Below are positions 9,540 to 19,363 of a stretch of 64,000 nucleotides of DNA, piece after piece; the first letter of the stretch is position 1; the number at the start of each line of letters is the position of its first letter. The stretch is taken from contig NZ_FPCF01000008.1 in NCBI RefSeq assembly GCF_900116895.1, forward strand, positions 26,778-90,777. Reading direction: 5' to 3'. Source of the stretch: Pseudidiomarina donghaiensis. Lineage in GTDB: Bacteria; Pseudomonadota; Gammaproteobacteria; Enterobacterales; Alteromonadaceae. The notes under the pieces were generated by a model. That model saw only the letters and a list, made by a program, of their open reading frames with translations, was not told the origin of the DNA and did not search any database. The position numbers were made by a program, and so were the translations under genes.

Positions 9540-12500
9540 AAATACATAATTAAATCGGCTAAAGCCATGGGGCGCACATAGTAAAAACCTTGGGCAAAGC
9601 CACAGCCATATTGTTTCAATAACTGCACTTGCTCGCCAGTTTCAACCCCTTCAGCAACCACTTCAAGCCCCACTTGATGAGCCATATTGATAATACCTTG
9701 CGTAATGACTTGGTCGCTAGAAGACTCACTCAGTTCTTTAATGAAAGCGCGGTCTACTTTTAATTTAGATACAGGTAAAGTTTTTAAGTAACTCAAGCCT
9801 GAGAAACCGGTACCAAAATCATCAATGGCAACGCCAATGCCTAAATTTCGCAACCGCTCAAGAACCTGAATGGCATTTGATGTATTTTCCATCAAAATAC
9901 TCTCGGTTAACTCCAGCTCCAGCATGTTTGTTGGGGTATTAGTGTCAACTAGAATTCGCTCAATTTGCTCAAAAAAGTTGGCTCTATGGAACTGCAATGC
10001 CGACAGGTTAACCGCCACGCGAGGCACGCCATGCTGCTGCAGAATATGAATATCGGTACAGGCTTGCTTCAATGACCAAGCTCCGGCCGGAATGATTTGC
10101 CCAGTGGCTTCAGCAAGGGGAATAAACTCAGCTGGAGATACGCTGCTTCCGTCTTCTCTTGTCCAGCGCATGAGCGCTTCGACAGAAGCTAATTTACCGG
10201 TAGTCAGATCAATGATTGGTTGGTAATAGAGCTGTAAGCTTTCGGTATCGATGGCATGCTGAAATTGGCTTCGCAAAATAATATCGCTTTGCGACATTGA
10301 TTTACGCTGACTACTAAAAAATTGGTAATGATTGCGACCTTGCTGTTTAGCGCGAGCCATGGCCACATCAGCTTGCTGTATCAAGGTAACCGCTTGCTTA
10401 ACCTGTGGGGTATAAAGAGTAACGCCAATACTTGCGGTGAGATAGATTTTTTGCTGGCTGCCAAGTGCACCCACCTGATAAGGTTCATCAATGAGCTGCA
10501 TGGTGTGCTTAACGAATTCCTCGACCTGCGCTTGCGAGGTGAAATCGAACCGTACAAACACAAATTCATCGCCGCCAAAACGCGCCACCAAATCATTTTT
10601 CTGGCTTAAGGTTTCTAACCGAGCCGCGGCTTGACGTAATATATCATCACCCACTTCAAGGCCGAGGTTGTCATTGACCGGCTTAAAACCATCGAGATCG
10701 ATAAACAGCACAGCCATAACGCCGTCGTGCGGAGCTTGCTGCTGCTTTTGAATAAGCTCATTCAGGTGTTGCTCAAGGGCGGCCCGATTGAGTAGGCCGG
10801 TTAAACCGTCATGGCCAGCCTGATAAGCTAACTGCTCCGCTTGCTCTTTCAAGTGGGTGACATCTTTTCCAATACCAAATGTGCCCAGTATTTTGCCATC
10901 AATGATTATTGGCAAATTGGTGATATCGAAGATTTTTGAGGTTTTAGTCGTATAGGTTTCAACGAGTGTTTCGTACCGTTTACTCTCACCTTTAGTAATC
11001 ACTTGCTCAAAAATATTCCCGACTCTCATCAGATCTTGTTCATTCAAAAACACGCCAAAGTGCAACTGCAGTGCCTGTTCACGAGTTACTTCAACTTGCT
11101 CACAGAAAGCGTCGTTGACGTGAGAAAAACAACCATCGCAGTCTAATGAAAATACGGGATCAGGATGGTGACTGAATAAGCTCTTGTAGCGCTGCTCGTT
11201 TAAGCTAAGTTCATGCTGCTGTTGGCGTAATTTGCGCTGTGTGCTCGTCAAGCGCAAACTATGACGTCGTAGTGCGGCGTTTTGCTCAATCATAAGAACA
11301 AAAGCAAGACTAAACAAAATACCGAGCGCGACGATAGCGGTGCGCATGTTCGCAGCCGTGCTAAGTTCTTTGAAGTCGTACAGTGCGGCATGTAGCGTTA
11401 GCTCAGGGCCGTGAGACATGGCTAGGGTAGTGCTTGCCAACACTAACTCATTATTATGGCTTGGTTTATTGCTTTCAAAACTACGCTCAGCCGTTTCGTT
11501 TAGTTGCGTATAAATTTTAATGTGGTTATTGGTTAAGCGTGTGGCGGGGTTCATCATGCGGTTTAAATCGAACACCGCAAACAGAAAACGAACGTCGCTA
11601 ACTTCATCGCCAATAGGGATCATCATCACCGCCAACGCGGTTGATTGTGTGTTGATATAGGGCACTTCTGGAATTAAAAAAGAAGTATCTGAATGATCTT
11701 CCATTAACCACTGCTGAACTTCTGCATCGGCCAGAATACGATGGCCTGAGGATGGTGCAGATTTGCTAAATTCGTGCCACAGCGATGAGCGGGAATCATT
11801 TAAGGCGGTAATACTTAATAAATGAGGAATGTCGCGCAGGTACGCTTGAACATCGGCATGTTTATCGAAGGGCTGGTTGTTACGAGCAGCGACCTCCCAG
11901 CGTTCGGTCATGCGCTCCATTAATTGCACATTGACCATTGCCATAGTCGCGCGGGCATTGGCGATGCGCTCAATTTCACGTTCGGCTTCGTCTTGAATAT
12001 CTTTTAAACTGTGGTACCCCATGAAATACCAGAGCGAGCCAGTGAGCACAATACATAAGGTGCCAACCAACATAGCGGGCTTTGAAGGCAGTGCAGGGCG
12101 TTGGTTGGGCTGTAATGAAAGTAACTGGTAAGCAATGCCGATGATAAGAAACAGTACGCCAGCTAAACTCGTAATGTCAGGGTGTGGGCCAACCCACATA
12201 AAACCATCGGGAGTGACGTGCAGGGCTAACACGGTCGTTGAAACAAAGATTACGAGCGCCGAAGTAACACGTATCCACAGCCGTTGTACAGGGTGTTCTG
12301 GATTCAATCCCAGCATAACACTGAGTATGACACACAGAACAATAGTGGCAGATGAAAATGAGGCCTCTACGTGGTTCAGCCAGGACATAAACAAAATGTT
12401 CGCTAAGTTGGTTCCAACTAATAGGCTGTGAAGAGCGAGCAATAGAATGCCGATACAGGCTACTCGCTGCAATGCCGGACGCTTAAATAACAAACCGGCA

Positions 12501-12682
12501 ATAGCGAAACTAATGGCAATACTCAATAGCGACGCTGTGTTTGATAACATGCGCTCAAACAAGCTTTCAGGTTCAACCACAGTATTCATTAACAACCCAA
12601 GAACACCTATGGTTAGGGTTGCGATGACTATGGTAAATAAGGCCGCCGAGACGACATAAGGATTTACTCGAAGCTTGGCCAA
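9518..12682 (-). CDS. Membrane sensor with PAS, GGDEF and EAL domains
   Basis: 1054 residues. The first ~200 form several membrane helices (MASE-like), then a helix near 215 and another near 450 bracket a periplasmic region of about 200 residues. A PAS region (about 505-620) precedes a GGDEF domain with intact ARFGGDEF (about 715) and an EAL domain with VEALMRW (about 840), DDFGTGFSGLSYL and LKVDRAFI (about 965-985). Both catalytic signatures look intact, so it may make or break c-di-GMP. The start is TTG at 12682, supported by AAAGG upstream and because it keeps the first helix whole. The last codons are in the terminator stem. Confidence 0.88.
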   Translation of the reverse strand: MAKLRVNPYVVSAALFTIVIATLTIGVLGLLMNTVVEPESLFERMLSNTASLLSIAISFAIAGLLFKRPALQRVACIGILLLALHSLLVGTNLANILFMSWLNHVEASFSSATIVLCVILSVMLGLNPEHPVQRLWIRVTSALVIFVSTTVLALHVTPDGFMWVGPHPDITSLAGVLFLIIGIAYQLLSLQPNQRPALPSKPAMLVGTLCIVLTGSLWYFMGYHSLKDIQDEAEREIERIANARATMAMVNVQLMERMTERWEVAARNNQPFDKHADVQAYLRDIPHLLSITALNDSRSSLWHEFSKSAPSSGHRILADAEVQQWLMEDHSDTSFLIPEVPYINTQSTALAVMMIPIGDEVSDVRFLFAVFDLNRMMNPATRLTNNHIKIYTQLNETAERSFESNKPSHNNELVLASTTLAMSHGPELTLHAALYDFKELSTAANMRTAIVALGILFSLAFVLMIEQNAALRRHSLRLTSTQRKLRQQQHELSLNEQRYKSLFSHHPDPVFSLDCDGCFSHVNDAFCEQVEVTREQALQLHFGVFLNEQDLMRVGNIFEQVITKGESKRYETLVETYTTKTSKIFDITNLPIIIDGKILGTFGIGKDVTHLKEQAEQLAYQAGHDGLTGLLNRAALEQHLNELIQKQQQAPHDGVMAVLFIDLDGFKPVNDNLGLEVGDDILRQAAARLETLSQKNDLVARFGGDEFVFVRFDFTSQAQVEEFVKHTMQLIDEPYQVGALGSQQKIYLTASIGVTLYTPQVKQAVTLIQQADVAMARAKQQGRNHYQFFSSQRKSMSQSDIILRSQFQHAIDTESLQLYYQPIIDLTTGKLASVEALMRWTREDGSSVSPAEFIPLAEATGQIIPAGAWSLKQACTDIHILQQHGVPRVAVNLSALQFHRANFFEQIERILVDTNTPTNMLELELTESILMENTSNAIQVLERLRNLGIGVAIDDFGTGFSGLSYLKTLPVSKLKVDRAFIKELSESSSDQVITQGIINMAHQVGLEVVAEGVETGEQVQLLKQYGCGFAQGFYYVRPMALADLIMYLKTTDLV

Positions 12683-12745
12683 GATGATTGCCTTTTATTA
12701 TTTATGATCTTATTTCGTCACTATATGTAACAAGCCAGTTGTTGG

Positions 12746-13192
12746 TCAACTAGCTTGCAACGCCATAAGTATACGATCGGCATCTGGGCCCAAAAATTTA
12801 GGCAAAAAGTCGATTTTTTTAAAGCCAAACTTTTCATATAAAGCAATCGCCGCATGGTTGTAGGGCGCAACTGTAAGCTTTATTTGCGCCGCAGACGCTG
12901 AATCTGCCAAGTCATTTAAATAATAGGCTAATAGCTGTTTACCAACGCCTTTCCCGCGGGTTTGCTCTGCAATTAACACCGACATAATCCATTGTTCATT
13001 CGCCTGCCCTGGGGCGGCTAACAAATAACCAAGCACAGAGTCGGCTTCACAGTAAACAATGAAACCTGTTGGCCACTGTGCCAGCGCTTGGTAAAAAAGA
13101 GCGGCGGGGTAGCCCTCGTGCGCGTAGGTTGCTAACTCGAGGGCCTCAATTTGCGCAATATCTTGCGCTTGAGCGAAACGAACCTCTGCCAT
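12746..13192 (-). CDS. GNAT family N-acetyltransferase
   Basis: 148 residues with the GNAT acetyl-CoA loop EQTRGKGVGKQLLAYYL (about residues 80-96, the R/Q-x-x-G-x-G/A motif) and the C-terminal NHAAIALYEKFGFKK segment typical of RimI-like enzymes. The ATG overlaps the stop of the yceI-like gene by one base (TGATG), so the two are translated together. Acceptor substrate unknown. Confidence 0.82.
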   Translation of the reverse strand: MAEVRFAQAQDIAQIEALELATYAHEGYPAALFYQALAQWPTGFIVYCEADSVLGYLLAAPGQANEQWIMSVLIAEQTRGKGVGKQLLAYYLNDLADSASAAQIKLTVAPYNHAAIALYEKFGFKKIDFLPKFLGPDADRILMALQAS

Positions 13193-13776
13193 CAGCGCGT
13201 AAACTGCACGCTGAATGTGACAGGTACGTTGTAGTCGATACGTTGCAAACCAGCAATTTCACGTAACTGGTCAATGCCCGCGACCAAACCAAAGGCTTTG
13301 GCGTCAATATTAATCGGTTGCGTGGTGGTCGCTAAAAAGCGGTCAGTTGCCAAGCGTGTTACTTGCAGTGCGCTTTGTATTGTTTCGCTCTTACCCGCAA
13401 TAAATACCGTAATATCAACCATCAACGGCAGTGAATCGCCAACCGGCATGTCGGTCAACAGCTTCTCTTCTAAGTTCGCTGTCGCGCTGACTATGCTGTA
13501 ATCTTCAGCATTGAACAAATGCTTGAGCATACGCTCGTTACGAATAGGAATTTGGGTATCCAAGCTGGTTACCGGAATTTCAATAGTAATCTCGCCGTCG
13601 ACCCATTTACCTTGAATGTCAGTAAAACGGTGAGTTTCGTCAACATGATCATTTTTAACGGAAACAAAATTCAATACCGAGCTATTGCTGTCTAATTGCC
13701 AAGTATCGGCTACTGCGGTTTGAGAAAAAATGACCACAGAAGCGGCACTTGCTAAAAAAATATGTTTAAGAGACAT
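13192..13776 (-). CDS. YceI family periplasmic lipid-binding-like protein
   Basis: 194 residues starting with a classic signal peptide (MSLKHIFLASAASVVIFSQT, cleavage after AVA). The mature part begins DTWQLDSNSSVLNFVSVKND, the usual YceI opening, and continues as beta-strands with ITIEIPVTSLDT and the FNAEDYS region. YceI proteins form lipocalin-like barrels that bind polyisoprenoids. A GAGGAG ribosome site precedes the ATG. First gene of a two-gene unit with the acetyltransferase. Confidence 0.85.
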   Translation of the reverse strand: MSLKHIFLASAASVVIFSQTAVADTWQLDSNSSVLNFVSVKNDHVDETHRFTDIQGKWVDGEITIEIPVTSLDTQIPIRNERMLKHLFNAEDYSIVSATANLEEKLLTDMPVGDSLPLMVDITVFIAGKSETIQSALQVTRLATDRFLATTTQPINIDAKAFGLVAGIDQLREIAGLQRIDYNVPVTFSVQFTR

Positions 13777-13915
13777 ACATTTACTCCTCTTGTTGGGCTA
13801 TAAAAGATAGCATAAAGTGAGACTTTGCTCGAGCCTTACGCTGAAGCTGCAGCTTAAATGATTGTTTAGGTGTATCATGACGCTGCACATCACACAGGAG
13901 ACAGGATTAACAACC

Positions 13916-14779
13916 ATGTATACGGACTCACTAACAAATTTGTTCAACGAATTTCAATTTTCCGAGCAACTGTTTCGTCCGGTTATTGCGACGTTAATTC
14001 TTATTTCCGCAATTTTGCTTATTCGGGCAATTTTGGCCAAGTTTATTCGAAAAAGTGTTAAAGCTACCGACCTACGCCGCCGCTGGTTAGTGCAAACGCG
14101 GAATGTCCTATTGTTATTCATGGTGCTCGGCTTAATGCTTATTTGGGCTGAAGAGCTGCGTACTTTAGCCTTAGGTATTGTGGCAATAGCCGTGGCTTTT
14201 GTGGTGGCCACGAAAGAACTTATTATGTGTTTAACCGGCAGTTTAGTGAAGTCGGGCGGTAGTGCCTTTAGTATCGGTGACCGTATTCAAATAAAAGAAT
14301 TTCGCGGCGACGTGATTGATCAAAACCTGCTGGCAACAACTATTTTAGAGGTTGGTCCAGGCAAATTTTCCCATCAACGCACCGGGCGCATGATCGCAAT
14401 TCCTAACTCATTGTTTGTGTCTGAACCCGTAGTTAACGAAAGCTACACCCATGACTTTGTACTCCATGTTTTTACCGTGCCGTTTAAGCGCGAAGACGAC
14501 TGGCCAGCCGCGCAACAGGCGTTGCTAGAATCGGCCAATCGTCATTGTGCTGATTATGTGGAACAAGCGAAGCGTTATATGCAGCGCATGAGTGATCACC
14601 GCGGTATTGACGTTCCCTCGGCCGAACCTCGGGTGACAATATCTGTGCCTGCCGCCGGCGAAATTCACCTAATTATTCGTTTCCCTACCAAATCTGGAAT
14701 GCGTAGTTATATGGAACAATCGATACTCAACGATGTGTTTCAAAACAATACGTTTACCCGAATTACCGAGAAAAACTAA
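13916..14779 (+). CDS. MscS-like mechanosensitive channel family protein
   Basis: About 287 residues from ATG 13916 (MYTDSLTNLFNEF); the frame is open upstream to 13862 with another ATG at 13877, so the start is uncertain. Two to three membrane helices occupy residues ~20-120, then the MscS beta domain with GSAFSIGDRIQIKEFRGDV (about 125-145) and the IPNSLFVSEPVVN segment (about 175). Inner-membrane, probably releases solutes on hypo-osmotic shock or modulates conductance. The pore-helix Gly/Ala pattern is less regular than in E. coli MscS. Confidence 0.75.
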   Translation: MYTDSLTNLFNEFQFSEQLFRPVIATLILISAILLIRAILAKFIRKSVKATDLRRRWLVQTRNVLLLFMVLGLMLIWAEELRTLALGIVAIAVAFVVATKELIMCLTGSLVKSGGSAFSIGDRIQIKEFRGDVIDQNLLATTILEVGPGKFSHQRTGRMIAIPNSLFVSEPVVNESYTHDFVLHVFTVPFKREDDWPAAQQALLESANRHCADYVEQAKRYMQRMSDHRGIDVPSAEPRVTISVPAAGEIHLIIRFPTKSGMRSYMEQSILNDVFQNNTFTRITEKN

Positions 14780-14981
14780 CACCCTCGCACATGCCTGAAT
14801 AGCGAATGTTATATTGCTTTTCATTGCAAAGATTTCTATGCTCTTCTGGTGTCAAATATAATACAAAGATGTTATCAAAAAGTTATCTATCTCCCGATAG
14901 ATGCGTAGGGATACAGCACTAGGAAAGGACTCCATCTAATTCGGTTGCCTAGTTTGCGAAGAGCGTGTAGAGGTTAATGCG

Positions 14982-15347
14982 GTGATGATTTGTTTTCAAC
15001 GTACACGAATTGCAGCAAGTGCTATAGTGGCTTGCTTGTCGACAACAGCATGCTCAGATTTCACCCCAGGGTGTGGTTCTGATAAAGCCGTCGATGAGGT
15101 GTTGCGTGTTATCAAGAATCAAGCACCAACCATGCAGCACATCAAAATTCAACAGGTACATACGTTACGAACTAATTTTGCAACGGGCGAGGTGTTGTGT
15201 AGTGCTGCCGTCATTAAAACGGATGCCAACGCCAACCAAGAACGCGTCTCGGTTGGCTATAATGTGTACTACGACACCCAGCGCCGCTTAGCCATTAGTG
15301 TATATGGAGCGCCTCATCAAACGCTGCGGACGGAGCGGGGCGACTGA
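14982..15347 (+). CDS. Small exported or lipoprotein-like hypothetical protein
   Basis: 121 residues from GTG 14982, 8 bases after AGAGG (an ATG follows immediately at 14985). The N terminus has a hydrophobic segment (IAASAIVACLSTTACSDF) ending in a weak lipobox at TTAC. The remainder contains IKNQAPTMQHIKIQQVHTL and SVGYNVYYDTQ, reminiscent of small periplasmic proteins of unknown function. Its 3' end overlaps the convergent MHYT-GGDEF-EAL gene by 53 bp. Family not recognised. Confidence 0.5.
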   Translation: MMICFQRTRIAASAIVACLSTTACSDFTPGCGSDKAVDEVLRVIKNQAPTMQHIKIQQVHTLRTNFATGEVLCSAAVIKTDANANQERVSVGYNVYYDTQRRLAISVYGAPHQTLRTERGD

Positions 15348-17412
15348 ATAAATAGCCTTGCAACGCATGGCAGCCTAGTTGTTTTAAATAGGCTGCTTGC
15401 TCTGGCGTTTCGACACCTTCCGCAACGGTGGTTAAGTTTAAACTTTCAGCCAGCTGAACAATGGCTTTTACAATTGAGGCCATAGAAGGCTGCGTCAACA
15501 TGTCACGCACAAACGAAATATCAATTTTAAGCGTTTCAAAAGGCAACTCGGCTAAATACGAAAGCGACGAATACCCAGTACCAAAATCGTCAATGGCAAA
15601 GTGTACGCCTAACTTTGTCAGCGCTTTCATTTTTTCAGCCACTAACTCAACATCATGTAGCATTAAGCTCTCAGTGACTTCAAGTTTCAGGCGTTGTGGG
15701 TTGATACCGGCTTGTTTTATTTGTCGCGATAAATTGTCAACAAAGTCGGGTTGCTGAAACTGTCGACCACTGACGTTAATGGCAAGTGTTAAGGTTTCGG
15801 TGTTACTGCTTAGTTGCCATTGTTTAAGAATGGCGCAGGCTTGCTCAATAACCCAGCGGCCAATAGGAATAATTAAGCCAGTGTCTTCTGCCAACGGAAT
15901 AAATTCCGCAGGAGAAATAAAACCACGCTGTGGGTGTTGCCAGCGCAGTAAACCTTCAGCACCTACCAACTTGCCCTGCGGGTCTACTTGGCCTTGCAAA
16001 AACAACTGCAATTGCTGTTGGTTCATTGCGTGCCGCAAATCACTTTCCAAGGCAATGCGCTTCGCTGCTTGTTCGGCAAGCTCAGAGCGAAATATTTCAA
16101 TACCGCTATGGTGATGATTTAGTTTGGCTTGGGCGAGGGCCAAACTGGCTTCGCCCAATATCACATCTGGCTCGCCACCGGCCTGAAAACGCGTAATACC
16201 AATAGATACCGTACAAAGATGGGTAAAGTGCCCTAGTTGATATGGCGCCTCAAGTTGTGCCTGAATTTCCTTGATTCGCGCCAATGTTGTGTTTTGCGAA
16301 AGGCTAACATTCTGCTCGTGGGGGCAAGGCAGCACTAACACAAATTCATTACCGCCAGTGCGCGCACAAAATAAATTGAGCTTGTTTAAACGCTCGCCAA
16401 CTTGGCGCAAAAGCATGTCGCCGTACGAAGCACCGTAGGTATTGTTGAGTGCTTTAAATTTATCTAAGTCGAAAACAACTAAAGCGTAAAACTGCACAGG
16501 TAACTGCTCGAGATGTTCGAGTAGTTGTTGCCGGTTGGCAAGCCCAGTGAGCGCGTCTTGAGTGGCTAAGTGATGAATGATCTGTTTTGCTTCGCGTTGT
16601 GATTTGGTTTGCAAATACAGACGTTTATCTACCTTGGTGCCGACAACTGCCACAACCGCAGCAATGACGGCGGCAAAACCAATCACATACGCTAACCAAT
16701 TAGAGTGAACATGTGAGCCGTGTGCCTCAACAATGCCATAAAACCGCGCTGCGGTCATTGCCGTGTAATGCATTCCACTTATCGCTACGGCGATAACAGT
16801 TGCAGGCAGCAAACGGCTTGCGAAACGATCTATCGATGAACGCTGTTCATATCGCGCTAGGTTTCGGTAGGTTAGCATGGCAATAACGCCTAGTGTGAGT
16901 GCCACCACTATCGAGGTGAGGAACCAACCGACGTGATAGAGCAACACACCGTTAAACTGCATTGCAGCCATGCCAATATAGTGCATACCACCAATACCAA
17001 CGCCAAGCACAGCGCCGGCAAATAGGCTCTTTGATAAACTCGGCACATACTGTGGGGTTAACTTAAGCTGTGTGCCTAACGCATACCAATTGGCAAGTAC
17101 GGCCGGAACCACAGAAATTATAGTGAGCCCAAGCTGATGCTCAATTGCTAACGGAATTTTGAAGGCGAGCATGCCAATAAAATGCATATTCCATACCGTT
17201 AAACCAGCTATGACTGCACTCACAAGTAACCAGCCGTGGCGATATAACGGATTTCTATACGAATTGGCGCGAACTAAGGTAAGCAATGACGTATAGGCAC
17301 CTAGCAATGCAATTGCGAACGATAAAACCACCAATCCAAGGTGATGTTCTCCTGCAATCAGTGGCAGTACCGACTGCCCGAGATCAAAAAACTGATGCCA
17401 ATATTGGGTCAT
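15295..17412 (-). CDS. MHYT-GGDEF-EAL membrane signalling protein, GGDEF degenerate
   Basis: 705 residues. N-terminal ~250 residues hold seven membrane helices with three MHYT-type repeats (WNMHFIGMLAF, GGMHYIGMAAM, SGMHYTAMTAA), a module proposed to bind copper and sense O2, CO or NO. The GGDEF motif is changed to GGNEF (ARTGGNEFVLVL, about residue 365), so cyclase activity is doubtful. The EAL motif reads EGL (GAEGLLRW, about 490), while DDFGTGYSSLSYL and LKID are kept, so phosphodiesterase activity is plausible. It is divergent from prpR. Confidence 0.87.
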   Translation of the reverse strand: MTQYWHQFFDLGQSVLPLIAGEHHLGLVVLSFAIALLGAYTSLLTLVRANSYRNPLYRHGWLLVSAVIAGLTVWNMHFIGMLAFKIPLAIEHQLGLTIISVVPAVLANWYALGTQLKLTPQYVPSLSKSLFAGAVLGVGIGGMHYIGMAAMQFNGVLLYHVGWFLTSIVVALTLGVIAMLTYRNLARYEQRSSIDRFASRLLPATVIAVAISGMHYTAMTAARFYGIVEAHGSHVHSNWLAYVIGFAAVIAAVVAVVGTKVDKRLYLQTKSQREAKQIIHHLATQDALTGLANRQQLLEHLEQLPVQFYALVVFDLDKFKALNNTYGASYGDMLLRQVGERLNKLNLFCARTGGNEFVLVLPCPHEQNVSLSQNTTLARIKEIQAQLEAPYQLGHFTHLCTVSIGITRFQAGGEPDVILGEASLALAQAKLNHHHSGIEIFRSELAEQAAKRIALESDLRHAMNQQQLQLFLQGQVDPQGKLVGAEGLLRWQHPQRGFISPAEFIPLAEDTGLIIPIGRWVIEQACAILKQWQLSSNTETLTLAINVSGRQFQQPDFVDNLSRQIKQAGINPQRLKLEVTESLMLHDVELVAEKMKALTKLGVHFAIDDFGTGYSSLSYLAELPFETLKIDISFVRDMLTQPSMASIVKAIVQLAESLNLTTVAEGVETPEQAAYLKQLGCHALQGYLFSRPAPSAAFDEALHIH

Positions 17413-17527
17413 ACTCGCTTTGTCCTTGGTTTTTCTAACCTATTATTGTCTGAATCGTTACGTAGTTAGCAACGCTTTAGTTCAATGTTTTAGTTGAACT
17501 TTAGTTTAATTTTGAAGTGAACTGCAA

Positions 17528-17541
17528 AATTGTCGACAATT
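17528..17541. promoter_or_regulatory. Palindromic operator for the GntR-type PrpR
   Basis: Perfect 14-bp palindrome AATTGTCGACAATT, 74 bp upstream of the GntR gene. The shape (TTGTC/GACAA) fits operators of FadR-subfamily GntR regulators. A second, partial copy (TGTCGACAATT, 17616-17626) overlaps the regulator's own start codon. This suggests autoregulation of the whole prp operon, probably relieved by a methylcitrate-cycle intermediate (inference). Confidence 0.7.
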
Positions 17542-17614
17542 AGTTTGACTTTGAGCTTGGAATTTGAAAATTATCCGCTTAAAATAGCTCAATCGTTCAG
17601 CTGAAGAGGTTTTC

Positions 17615-18325
17615 ATGTCGACAATTATGGGTGAAACCTTTCAAAGCCTATTAGGGCGGTTGCCTGTGACATCTTCAGACCGGCTGCTACTAGAAATGCA
17701 ACGCGCTATTGTTGAAGGTGAACTACCTGCTGGTAGTAAGATTAGCGAACCCGAACTGGCACGTAAATTCAACGTTAGTCGAGCACCACTGCGCGAGGCC
17801 ATGGCACGTTTAGAGCGTTGTCATTTAATTGAGCGTATACCAAATGCCGGTGCACGGGTAGTTAAATTGTCGGCAGAAGGGCTACAAGCGCTATACCAAA
17901 TTCGCGAAGAGCTTGAAGGGTTAGCGTGCCGACTAGCAGCCGAAAATATGGACGAGCATGAAATTGAACAATTACGCGCGTTGCTTGACCAACACTTACA
18001 GTCACAACGAGTTCGCGAAGGCGAAAGCTATTATCAAGAAGCCGGCGATCTCGATTTTCACTATCGCATTATTCTTGGCAGCAAAAACCCGTATTTGATT
18101 AACATGCTGTGCGACGAGCTGTATTTTTTAGTGCGCATGTATCGTGTTCAGCTGGGCATGAATGGCCCACGCGTGTCACGCGCATTTGACGAACACAAAG
18201 CAATTATAAATGCCATCGCCAGTCGCGATGGCGAATTGGCGGATCTATTGATGCGCCGTCACATTGCCGCCTCGCGCGGCAACATCGAATTAAAACTGCA
18301 ACAAGTAGGAACGCAACATGACTAA
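17615..18325 (+). CDS. prpR: GntR family regulator of the methylcitrate operon
   Basis: 236 residues. The winged helix (residues ~20-85) includes [27 protein letters not shown], the GntR DNA-binding core, followed by an all-helical FCD ligand-binding domain (about 95-225) with metal-ligand-type Asp/His residues (DLDFHYRII). It is first in the operon and overlaps prpB by 8 bp. This is the GntR kind of propionate regulator, unrelated to the sigma-54 activator also called PrpR in enterics. Confidence 0.85.
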   Translation: MSTIMGETFQSLLGRLPVTSSDRLLLEMQRAIVEGELPAGSKISEPELARKFNVSRAPLREAMARLERCHLIERIPNAGARVVKLSAEGLQALYQIREELEGLACRLAAENMDEHEIEQLRALLDQHLQSQRVREGESYYQEAGDLDFHYRIILGSKNPYLINMLCDELYFLVRMYRVQLGMNGPRVSRAFDEHKAIINAIASRDGELADLLMRRHIAASRGNIELKLQQVGTQHD

Positions 18326-19196
18326 AGTTCACAGTGCTGGCGCGAAGTTTCGCCAAGCCATTGCCAATAACAAACCGCTACAAATTGTCGGTACCATTAA
18401 CGCATACACAGCTATGATGGCTGAGCGTGTAGGTCACCAAGCACTATATTTGTCAGGCGCAGGTGTGGCGAACGCATCATTTGGCTTGCCAGACTTAGGC
18501 ATGACCTCATTGAACGACGTGTGCGAAGATATTCGCCGTATTACTGGCGCCACCGACGTGCCATTGTTAGTTGATGCCGACACCGGTTGGGGTGGGGCGT
18601 TTAACATTGCCCGTACGGTGAAAGAAATGACCCGCGCTGGCGCAGCAGGCTTCCACATCGAAGACCAAGTCGCTCAGAAACGTTGTGGTCACCGCCCTAA
18701 CAAAGAGATTGTTTCGCAAGCAGAAATGGTCGATCGCGTAAAAGCGGCAGTAGATGCACGTATTGATGACCAGTTTTATATTATGGCGCGTACCGATGCA
18801 TTCCAACAAGAAGGCTTAGAAGCCGCGATTGAGCGCGCCCAAGCTTGCGTTGAAGCTGGTGCCGATGCCATTTTTGCCGAAGCCGTACACACGTTAGAGC
18901 ACTATCAAGCATTTACTAACGCCCTAAACGTACCAGTTCTTGCTAACATTACCGAATTTGGCGCCACGCCATTGTTCAGCAAAGACGAATTAGCGGAAGT
19001 TGGCATTGAATTAGTGCTGTATCCATTAAGTGCGTTCCGTGCCATGAACAAAGCAGCATTAAATGTGTATGAGAGCATTTTAACCAAGGGTCACCAAAAA
19101 GATGTGGTCGATAGCATGCAGACGCGCGCGGAGTTGTATGATTTCTTAAATTATCACGCGTTCGAAGACAAACTCGATTCACTGTTTAAAAAATAA
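18318..19196 (+). CDS. prpB: 2-methylisocitrate lyase
   Basis: 292 residues, the usual length of about 295. Landmarks: [38 protein letters not shown] (Mg2+-binding Asp pair), the catalytic loop around [11 protein letters not shown] (Cys about residue 119), and IMARTDAF. It splits 2-methylisocitrate to pyruvate and succinate, the last step of the methylcitrate cycle for propionate use. Starts within the end of prpR. The intergenic repeat block follows it. Confidence 0.95.
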   Translation: MTKVHSAGAKFRQAIANNKPLQIVGTINAYTAMMAERVGHQALYLSGAGVANASFGLPDLGMTSLNDVCEDIRRITGATDVPLLVDADTGWGGAFNIARTVKEMTRAGAAGFHIEDQVAQKRCGHRPNKEIVSQAEMVDRVKAAVDARIDDQFYIMARTDAFQQEGLEAAIERAQACVEAGADAIFAEAVHTLEHYQAFTNALNVPVLANITEFGATPLFSKDELAEVGIELVLYPLSAFRAMNKAALNVYESILTKGHQKDVVDSMQTRAELYDFLNYHAFEDKLDSLFKK

Positions 19197-19200
19197 AAAC

Positions 19201-19350
19201 GTTGTTCGTTATTCGTACGTTCGCGCTGCTCACTGTTCGTCCGCTACGCTATTCGAAGAGTGCAGGCACGTACGAACAGCGTAGCGCACGAATTACGAAC
19301 AGCGAAGCGCACGAATTACGAACAGCGAAGCGCACGAATTACGAATCAAA
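19201..19350 (+). repeat. Tandem 23-bp repeat with inverted partner between prpB and prpC
   Basis: Three head-to-tail 23-bp units at 19272-19294, 19295-19317 and 19318-19340 (core GAACAGCGAAGCGCACGAAT; the first unit has GTAG in place of GAAG) and a fourth partial start. The left half (19203-19257) contains diverged inverted copies (GTTCGTTATTCGT, CGCTACGCTATTCG), so the region can fold into a long hairpin. The frame across it is open, but the PrpC start is after it. Confidence 0.85.
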
Positions 19351-19363
19351 TAAGGAGTTAAAG

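Noticed and set aside
19202..19363. N-terminal extension of PrpC
   Set aside because: Open frame is translated repeat DNA; the enzyme begins at ATG 19364 with a good ribosome site and normal family length.
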